A stretch of 59,354 nt of DNA from Actinomadura macra NBRC 14102 (GTDB lineage Bacteria > Actinomycetota > Actinomycetes > Streptosporangiales > Streptosporangiaceae). The stretch spans positions 1 through 59,354 of the forward strand of contig NZ_BCQT01000021.1 of NCBI RefSeq assembly GCF_001552215.1, written 5' to 3'. The notes beneath the pieces were generated by a model. That model searched no databases, was not told the DNA's origin, and saw nothing but the letters and a program-made list of their open reading frames with translations. A program made the translations under genes and the position numbers. Positions 53,453-59,354 of this stretch are shown piece after piece; position 1 is the stretch's first letter; the number at the start of each line of letters is the position of its first letter.

Positions 53453-55735
53453 GTGAGTGACGACGACGGTGCGGCGCAGCTTTTCGCGGACGCTTTGTCC
53501 GAACTCTACGAACGGGCGGGTTCTCCCAGCTCCGGGCAGCTCAAGGCCAGGGTGGCGGCCAGGCAGCCTGGACTGGTGTTGTCGCCCACTTCGCTGGGGG
53601 AATGGCTGTCAGGCAAGAGTGTGCCGTCCCGCACCAAGGTCTTCGACGCTCTCATCAACGCTCTCCAGGAGTTGGCGGGAGAGCCCACCCGTCCGCTGGA
53701 GTGGTGGGAGAGCCGTCGTAGAGCCGCCGAGCGGGAACGTGGCAAGAACCGCGGCGGGCGGCCGCGCGGCACCGCCGCGCCGTCGGGTCGGCCGGTCCCC
53801 GACCGGGCCGTCCCCCAGCCGAGGGACGAGCCGCGTCCCCTGCCGTTGACCCGGGTCGAGGAGGACACCGCGGCCGTGTTGGCCCGGTCCGTGCTCCAGA
53901 GCGAGCAGCTGGCCCGGCGCCGCCTCCTAGGCGAGGACGATCTCGCCATCGACCTCGACTTCCGCTTCCGGCCGGCACGTTCACACGATGCGGAGGGGGC
54001 CGGTCCCCGCAGCAGCCTGCGGCAGGTGGTCGAGTACTACCGCGCCCTGCGGCCCCGCCGGATGGTCATCACGGGCGAGGGCGGCTCCGGCAAGACCGTC
54101 CTCGCGCTCCAGATCGTCCTGGACCTGCTCGGCGAGTACGCGCCCGGGGATGCCGTCCCGGTCCGGATGGCCGCCGAATCCTTGGAGGGCTGGTCGATGG
54201 AGGACTACCTCGTCCGGCACCTCCGCACGGTGTTCAATGTCCCGGCGCACCGGGCGAGGGCGCTCGTCGGCGCCCGGCGGATCCTCCCGGTGATCGACGG
54301 TTTGGACGAGATGGACCGGGAGGAGGGCTTCCCGTCCCGCGCCGGCAGGGTCATGCAGTCGATCAACGACTACCAGCACGCGGCCGGCAAGGGCGCGGTC
54401 ATCCTGACCTGCCGCACCAAGGAGTACACCGCACTGGAGGCGACCCGTTTCTGGGTCAAGTACGCCGCCCAGGTGGAACTGGTGCCCGTCACCCAGACCA
54501 AGCGAACCGAGTTCCTGCGCCGCCGGGTGGTCGATCTGAGCCGATGGGACGCCGTCCTCGAAGCCACCAAGCGAAAAGGGCGTCTGACCAGGGAGCTGTC
54601 AACCCCGTGGCGGCTCAACCTCGCCGTATCGGTCTACGAGGAGCCGGCTCCGGACGGTGAGGGCTACCTGCGCCATCCGGACGAGTTGACCGCACCCGAT
54701 CTGGACGTCCGCGACCATCTTCTCAGCCTCTACATCCCGGCGATCGTCGCCGCCAACCCTCCTCCACACGGAGCGTCTGAGAAGAAGGTCGAGCGCTGGC
54801 TCACCTCCCTCGCGGAATTCCTCCGGGACAACGCACGGCCAGGTTACGAGGTCGACGGAAAGCGATTGTCCAGCACCGAATTCGTCATGCACGAACTCTG
54901 GCCACTCGCCTGGTGGGACGCCCGCAAGAAGGCGGCGGCCATTCTCCTGCTGATCCTCGCCGCAGGCTTCCTGGCCGGATTCCTCCAGTGGAGCGGTCAG
55001 GACATCAAAAAGGATCTCTACTACCCCGCTGGTGTGGGGGCGATCTGCGCTCTCTACCCCTTCGGACGGAAATGGCCCGAGCCTAAACGCTTCCACTTGC
55101 GCTGGTTCGGTGGTGACCCCAGAAAGTCACTCCCCACCTTGTCCTCCCTCAGTTGGACGATCAGCTCGGGCATAGGCGGCTTCGTGACCTGGCTGATCGT
55201 GGGTGGAAAGGAGATCCTGGCGGCGACGGCCATCCTGATGACGGCGAACTTTCTGCACACCATCAGCTCCGGCCCCATCCGGGAGAGGTCACGCGCGACC
55301 GCCCAGGCCGACCTGGCGGTGGGAATCGCCATCGGCGCGGCCTTCGGCTGCGTGCTCGAATTCCTTGGGAACGACAACGTCGGCTACGGCCTCGGCATGT
55401 CCGAAGGGCTGCTGTTCGGGCTCAGCATCTTCGGTGTCGCGGGAACCCGCTACTTGGGCCTGCTCCTGGCCACCCGTCGATGGCACGAGCGGCCCCTCCC
55501 CTGGGCACTGGGAGGCTTCCTGGAATGGGCCTACGCGGCCGGCCTCCTACGGGTGGCCGGCGTCGCCTACCAATTCCGCCACAGCGAACTCCAGGAGTAC
55601 CTGGCCCCACTCCCCAAGGCCCCTTCCCCCAGACGCCGGGCCCGCGTCAAGGCCCGTCCGCCGGCCACCGGGGACGCTCCTTCCGCGGCACTCAGGAAAC
55701 GCGGCGACAGAGATTCCGCGAGTCCCGCAACCTGA
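53453..55735 (+). CDS. NACHT NTPase with N-terminal HTH-like domain and C-terminal membrane helices
   Basis: The 760-residue protein starts at GTG 53453 (GGAAGGGG upstream). Residues 1-75 (LYERAGSPSSGQLKARVAARQPGLVLSPTSLGEWLSGKSVP) resemble an XRE-like HTH. Walker A is GEGGSGKT (208-215) and Walker B is ILPVIDGLDEM (277-287), as in NACHT STAND NTPases. From about residue 490 there are several membrane helices (AAAILLLILAAGFLAGFLQW and later ones). NACHT proteins act in signalling and antiviral immunity in bacteria. The HTH-NACHT-TM architecture could be a membrane regulator or defence protein. Confidence 0.85.
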   Translation: MSDDDGAAQLFADALSELYERAGSPSSGQLKARVAARQPGLVLSPTSLGEWLSGKSVPSRTKVFDALINALQELAGEPTRPLEWWESRRRAAERERGKNRGGRPRGTAAPSGRPVPDRAVPQPRDEPRPLPLTRVEEDTAAVLARSVLQSEQLARRRLLGEDDLAIDLDFRFRPARSHDAEGAGPRSSLRQVVEYYRALRPRRMVITGEGGSGKTVLALQIVLDLLGEYAPGDAVPVRMAAESLEGWSMEDYLVRHLRTVFNVPAHRARALVGARRILPVIDGLDEMDREEGFPSRAGRVMQSINDYQHAAGKGAVILTCRTKEYTALEATRFWVKYAAQVELVPVTQTKRTEFLRRRVVDLSRWDAVLEATKRKGRLTRELSTPWRLNLAVSVYEEPAPDGEGYLRHPDELTAPDLDVRDHLLSLYIPAIVAANPPPHGASEKKVERWLTSLAEFLRDNARPGYEVDGKRLSSTEFVMHELWPLAWWDARKKAAAILLLILAAGFLAGFLQWSGQDIKKDLYYPAGVGAICALYPFGRKWPEPKRFHLRWFGGDPRKSLPTLSSLSWTISSGIGGFVTWLIVGGKEILAATAILMTANFLHTISSGPIRERSRATAQADLAVGIAIGAAFGCVLEFLGNDNVGYGLGMSEGLLFGLSIFGVAGTRYLGLLLATRRWHERPLPWALGGFLEWAYAAGLLRVAGVAYQFRHSELQEYLAPLPKAPSPRRRARVKARPPATGDAPSAALRKRGDRDSASPAT

Positions 55736-55893
55736 GCCCCGGAGTGGCCTGGAGGCTGGCCAGTGTCGTATCCAGAATCGTTCTTCGGACCGGTGGACGG
55801 AGGCGAGGGATCGCGCGTCCCGAGAATCCTCAGGGCCAGCTGCCAAGCTCGAAACGTGCCGGTCCGTGTGGCGCCTACCGGATCCGGGCGGCA

Positions 55894-56385
55894 TCAAGCG
55901 TCGCTTTCGGCCCGCTCCCGGCGCAGGGCGGTCTCGCGAGGGTCCTCGACGCGCATCCCGGACGGGCCGGGGTCGGTGTGGTGGACAGTGGTGTAGAAGC
56001 GGACCTCGTGGCCGTCGGGGTCATGCAGCTCGGGCAGGATCCAGCCGATGGTGGCGAAGTGAACCCCCGCGTGCGACTCGCCGAGGGCGGTCAGCCGGGC
56101 GGCGAGGTCGCGGAGGGCGGCCTCGCCTGGGACGCCGATGGCGAAGTAGTCGAAACCGGCCGCGGCCGCCGCGCGCTGCGGGTCCAGACGCAGGGCCAGC
56201 ATCGGCCCGCCCACCGGATGGCGTAGCGCGTACCCCATGAGCACGCCCTTCTCGACGAACTCGATCTCGACCTCATAGCCCAGCCGGGAACGGTACCACT
56301 CCAGTGAGCGAGCCAGGTCCGACACCGGAAGCTTGAGGTGGTGAACACCGTCCAGGTGGGGGGCGGTGGCGGTGGTGTCGTCCAT
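55894..56385 (-). CDS. VOC (glyoxalase/bleomycin-resistance) superfamily protein
   Basis: The 163-residue protein has two beta-alpha-beta-beta-beta modules. It begins HHLKLPVSDLARSLEWYRSRLGYEV and ends LPELHDPDGHEVRFYTTV, with His and Glu in metal-ligand positions. It is divergent from a TetR gene, and two operators lie between them, so it is the likely TetR target. The substrate is unknown. Confidence 0.88.
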   Translation of the reverse strand: MDDTTATAPHLDGVHHLKLPVSDLARSLEWYRSRLGYEVEIEFVEKGVLMGYALRHPVGGPMLALRLDPQRAAAAAGFDYFAIGVPGEAALRDLAARLTALGESHAGVHFATIGWILPELHDPDGHEVRFYTTVHHTDPGPSGMRVEDPRETALRRERAESDA

Positions 56386-56395
56386 CGTGATCTCC

Positions 56396-56431
56396 TTGCA
56401 GTGTCACTGCATTCTTGCAGTTATACTGCAA
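56396..56431. promoter_or_regulatory. Two palindromic TetR operators
   Basis: Two copies of TTGCAGT-N3-ACTGCA (56396-56411 and 56415-56431) lie between the VOC and TetR starts, centres about 19 bases apart. The second is a perfect 7-base inverted repeat. They fit binding by a TetR-family dimer pair controlling both genes. Confidence 0.8.
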
Positions 56432-56434
56432 TAT

Positions 56435-57079
56435 ATGTCCGACCCCGTCAACAACCTTCCCGCCAACCTGCGCGCCGCCCGTGTCGCCGAGACGGAGGGC
56501 AAGATCCTGCGTGCGGCCACCGAACTGTTCGTCCGCGACGGCTATACCGGCACCACCCTGACCGCGGTCGCCGCTCACGCCGCAGTGGGCACGCGCACCG
56601 TGTACGTGCGATTCGGCACCAAGGCCGCATTGCTCAAACGCGCCGTCGACGTCGCTTTCGCCGGGGACACCGCGCGGGTGGCCGTGCACGAGCGCGACTG
56701 GTTCGTCCGTGCCGGTACCGCGCCCACCGCCGCCGAACGCATTGCCGCCCTGGCTGGGGGGAGCCGCCAGATGATGGGCCGCGTGGGTGATCTGCTGGCC
56801 GTCGCGCTACAGGCGGCCGCGACCGAACCGGATCTGGCCGCCGCCGCCCAGGCAGGTCGTGAGGCCACGCGCGACAACATCGCCGCCTTCTGGACCAAGA
56901 TGGCCGACGACGGTCTCCTTCCCCCCGGTGCGGACATGACCTGGCTGACCGACACCGGCGCCCTGCTCGTCCACGCCGAGACCTACCTGCTGGCCCGCCA
57001 CATGCACGGCTGGACCCTGGACGCCTACGAACGCTGGCTGATCACCAGCTTCACCACGCTCTGCGCCGCCATCACCTGA
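56435..57079 (+). CDS. TetR-family repressor
   Basis: From ATG 56435 the protein has 214 residues. The TetR HTH is ILRAATELFVRDGYTGTTLTAVAAHAAVGTRTVYVRFGTKAALLKRAV, followed by a helical ligand-binding domain. It is divergent from the VOC gene, with two palindromic operators between, so autoregulation and control of the VOC gene are likely. An upstream start at 56366 would read through the operators and is disfavoured. Confidence 0.9.
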   Translation: MSDPVNNLPANLRAARVAETEGKILRAATELFVRDGYTGTTLTAVAAHAAVGTRTVYVRFGTKAALLKRAVDVAFAGDTARVAVHERDWFVRAGTAPTAAERIAALAGGSRQMMGRVGDLLAVALQAAATEPDLAAAAQAGREATRDNIAAFWTKMADDGLLPPGADMTWLTDTGALLVHAETYLLARHMHGWTLDAYERWLITSFTTLCAAIT

Positions 57080-57117
57080 CGGGCAACCTCTGGACGAGCG
57101 CCGGTATCCCGGTTGGC

Positions 57118-57972
57118 TCAGGGATTCTTGACCAAAATGGCGCGGGTGTAGAGCAGATCGAAGCCCCGACGCTGCACGTTCTGCTGAGACTTGGACCCCG
57201 GCTGCGTGGTGACGACGGCGATGTCGCAGTCGGCGGCCGCGGCGTCGGCGAGCCGGGCCGAGAGCAGCGCGGTCTGGACGCCCCGGCGGCGGTGCGCGGG
57301 TGCGGTCGCCGCGCCGGTGAGTTGCGCGACGCCCTCTGCCATGCGGTAGCTGGCACCGCCGACGATGATCCCGTCGTACAGCGCGACATAGCGCATGACG
57401 CCGGCCGTCGCGAAATCGCGTACGGCGTTCGCGAGGACTTCGCGCGGGAACTCTTCGTGCGAGGGCACCCCTTGCTCCTCGGGGTGGGCAAAGCCATCGA
57501 CCACGACGTCGAGCCACGCTTCGAACTCGTCGTCGCCGCTCGGCCGGACCTCGATCCCGGGTGGGGTGACTCGCTCAGGCTCACCGCTGAGGGCAAGTCC
57601 GAGCACGTTCTCGAAAGATATGAGCCGATAGCCGCGTTCGGTCAAGAGAGCGCCGATCGCGGGGTCGGCGAGGTGGGCGAGCTCGACCTGCACTGGGGTG
57701 CCGCAGGCGGCGAAGGCCCGTTCGATCTCGTCGAGGGCGGCCGCGCTCGGTACGCCGTCGAGGCCGAGTCCCGCGACCTTGTTGGACGGCGAGCCCTCTT
57801 CGGCGAAACTCGCCACACCACCGGCGATAGGGATCACGAATCCCACCGTGTCCGCCCTGCGCCGGTGCGTGGCCTCGCTGGCCTTGGCGATGAGCTGCGC
57901 CTCGACCCGCTCGATGCGCTCGGCCAGAGCGGCGTCGCAGAAGAGGGGCGATCGATCGGCGTTCATTCGCAA
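57118..57972 (-). CDS. GNAT acetyltransferase
   Basis: The 284-residue protein has a C-terminal GNAT fold with acetyl-CoA motif TAPAHRRRGVQTALL and a preceding GVMRYVALYDGIIVGGASYRM beta strand. The N-terminal half may be a degenerate second GNAT domain. The start is 57972 (or ATG 57966). Convergent with the TetR gene. Substrate unknown. Confidence 0.85.
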   Translation of the reverse strand: MRMNADRSPLFCDAALAERIERVEAQLIAKASEATHRRRADTVGFVIPIAGGVASFAEEGSPSNKVAGLGLDGVPSAAALDEIERAFAACGTPVQVELAHLADPAIGALLTERGYRLISFENVLGLALSGEPERVTPPGIEVRPSGDDEFEAWLDVVVDGFAHPEEQGVPSHEEFPREVLANAVRDFATAGVMRYVALYDGIIVGGASYRMAEGVAQLTGAATAPAHRRRGVQTALLSARLADAAAADCDIAVVTTQPGSKSQQNVQRRGFDLLYTRAILVKNP

Positions 57973-58187
57973 AGATTAGCCCGGCGTCCGGAACGGCTGC
58001 GGCCCACGGCGCCGACCTGGAGGCCGCACGAGCCAAACTGCGTCCCAGGCCGCCCGCTCTACTGGCCTGGTGTAGTACCCCCTACGGGGAACCATGCGCA
58101 TGGCTGCACACACAACCCCACCACCCACCGCTGCCAACTAACGATCCCGTCCCGCTTCCCGGTCCCCTAACCGCCAATGCCGGGTAG

Positions 58188-58720
58188 TTAAGGTGCCTGG
58201 GCGTTTGTCGACCCGGGTTGGTCGACGACGGTGAGGATTGTCTGGTGGTTGGTGTGGTCTACCTGGCCTTTTGCCCGGTGTTTGGAGACCGCTCGTTTGA
58301 CGATGCGGGGGTAGTTGCGGTCGCGGCGGGCGGGCAGGGGGTCGGCCAGGACGGCACGGCCGATGCGGCTGACCAGGTCGACGGGGGTTTGGGCGATGAT
58401 CCCGGCGGCATGGACGATCTGATCGCGGGCGGCACGCAGGGCGCCAACAACACCTTGAAGGGCTCGGCCCCGACCCGGAGGCGGGCCTGCGCCAGCGCCG
58501 ATGACGAGGGCACCGGCCCCTGCCCGTCCAGCCCCGCGACCAGCCGGGCCTACACCTGCCGATACCCCAACCTCTCAAACAACCCGGCCGCCAGCAGCAG
58601 ATACACCACCACCCGCGGGGCAGCCCCCGGACCTGCGCCTGGGTGCGACCCGTGGACGCCAACACCTCATCGACCATCTCGAACGGCACGATCTGGGTCA
58701 GCTCACCCAGATGACCCGAC
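58188..58720 (-). pseudogene. Decayed IS4-family transposase
   Basis: Fragments of one transposase lie in three frames. An N-terminal piece is HLGELTQIVPFEMVDEVLASTG. A next piece in a shifted frame (VVVYLLLAAGLFERLGYRQV, then a TAG, then PVPSSSALAQARLRVGAEPFKVL) follows. A C-terminal piece in the third frame (VDLVSRIGRAVLADPLPARRDRNYPRIVKRAVSKHRAKGQ) ends at 58188. The central DDE catalytic region is missing. It looks like an internally deleted, inactive copy abutting the CRISPR array. Confidence 0.75.
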
Positions 58721-58729
58721 CCGCGCCAT

Positions 58730-59354
58730 GTTGCGACCCCTCGCAGGGGCGATGAGGACCGCGCCCATCCGCCCACCGCCATCAGACCGCCCTCGTTGTG
58801 ACCCCTCGCAGGGGCGATGAGGACCTGAACGGCAGCCGCGGCCAGGCCGGGCAGCAGCGGTTGCGACCCCTCGCAGGGGCGATGAGGACCCGCAGTGCCG
58901 ACGCACGGAACAGACGTGTTCATTGGGTTGCGACCCCTCGCAGGGGCGATGAGGACCCAGCCAAGCGCCCAGACCCGGACCTCTGATGCCCGGTTGCGAC
59001 CCCTCGCAGGGGCGATGAGGACACCTCTGGCCCAGGGTTCGGCGTCAGCACGCACGCGTTGCGACCCCCCGCAGGGGCGATGAGGACGCCGAGTACACCC
59101 GCCTCAACCAGGCGTTCGCGCAGTTGCGACCCCTCGCAGGGGCGATGAGGACGTTGACGGAGCGGCCTTCGCCGCCCCTAGGAATCCTCGTTGAGACCCC
59201 TCGCAGGGGCGATGAGGACCAGTTACAACCAGTGAGACTACACAGTTGTGCAGGTTGCGACCCCTCGCAGGGGCGATGAGGACGTCAACCCGGACTACGT
59301 TGACTACCTGCTCGCGTAGTTGCGACCCCTCGCAGGGGCGATGAGGACTCCAGG
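58730..59354 (-). CRISPR. CRISPR array, 10 repeats in view, continues off the right edge
   Basis: Ten 30-base repeats start at 58730, 58795, 58860, 58927, 58993, 59058, 59123, 59190, 59254 and 59319, with nine complete spacers of 34-37 bases. On the plus strand the repeat begins GTTGCGACCCC and ends GATGAGGAC, with a CCCCT-CGC-AGGGG hairpin inside. Repeats 2, 6 and 8 each carry a single-base change. Read on the minus strand the repeat ends GTCGCAAC, resembling the 5' handle of type I/III crRNAs, so transcription from the right is likely. No cas gene is in the window, and the subtype is unassigned. Confidence 0.97.

Noticed and set aside
58218..59083. Short open frames across the CRISPR array
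   Set aside because: They translate the repeats (LRPLAGAMRT) and are artefacts of the array.

Overview
The window is about 59 kb of very GC-rich DNA with the hallmarks of a filamentous actinomycete: many GTG and TTG starts, overlapping ATGA/GTGA gene junctions, an XRE/DUF5753 regulator, a SARP regulator, an ECF sigma factor in a lantibiotic cluster and duplicated ClpP genes. The lantibiotic family present is best known from Microbispora and relatives, so an order Streptosporangiales host (for example an Actinomadura- or Microbispora-like organism) is likely. That placement is inference; no rRNA or tRNA gene was seen.

Layout. 0-6.8 kb: small unknown genes, a UbiB/ABC1-type kinase with a possible 5' frameshift, an XRE/DUF5753 regulator, a translationally coupled pair of an unknown gene and an XRE-ImmA protein, a solute-binding lipoprotein and a small membrane protein. 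About 6.9-22.7 kb: a complete class I lanthipeptide cluster. It has a LuxR-type regulator preceded by a GAACC-N15-GCTAC ECF promoter, an anti-sigma-like membrane protein, an ECF sigma factor and, divergently, a precursor closely related to NAI-107/microbisporicin. These are followed by a tightly overlapping operon encoding dehydratase (LanB), cyclase (LanC), cysteine decarboxylase (LanD), two ABC transporter modules, two unknown proteins and a methyltransferase. The precursor has His in place of Trp4 and an extra C-terminal Cys. No halogenase, flavin reductase or P450 gene accompanies it in this window. 22.7-35.7 kb: mixed genes, including a SpoIIE-type phosphatase, a fatty acid desaturase, a UBP zinc finger protein, two LysR regulators and an SbnA-like PLP enzyme next to an MFS exporter.

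35.9-41.9 kb: a likely conflict/defence locus. A membrane-anchored protein is translationally coupled to a 1661-residue protein that appears to join a trypsin-like protease, a STAND-like NTPase, a TPR-like region and a VirD4/TraG-like ATPase. A convergent gene encodes a small trypco2-like protein. 42.5-44.2 kb: an XRE regulator beside a ClpP gene coupled to a ClpP paralogue whose catalytic Ser is Ala. 44.3-47.7 kb: a DUF574-type methyltransferase, an ArsR-like and an AraC regulator. 47.9-51.4 kb: a compact putative RiPP system. A SARP gene diverges from a 25-residue peptide gene, an HExxH-type peptide-modifying enzyme and an MFS exporter, and the peptide promoter has three 11-bp-spaced heptamers ending exactly 8 bp before a -10 box. 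51.7-53.1 kb: a secreted papain-like protease and a membrane-anchored secreted partner. 53.4-55.7 kb: a membrane NACHT NTPase with an N-terminal HTH-like region. 55.9-58 kb: a VOC protein/TetR pair sharing two operators, and a GNAT. 58.2-59.35 kb: a decayed IS4-family transposase abutting a CRISPR array (10 repeats in view) that runs off the right edge without cas genes in the window.

The three most interesting loci are the NAI-107-like lantibiotic with the CCC tail, the SARP/25-mer/HExxH/MFS operon, and the trypsin-NTPase-TPR-VirD4 fusion with its partners. All functional calls come from reading motifs and family resemblance; no database search was run.
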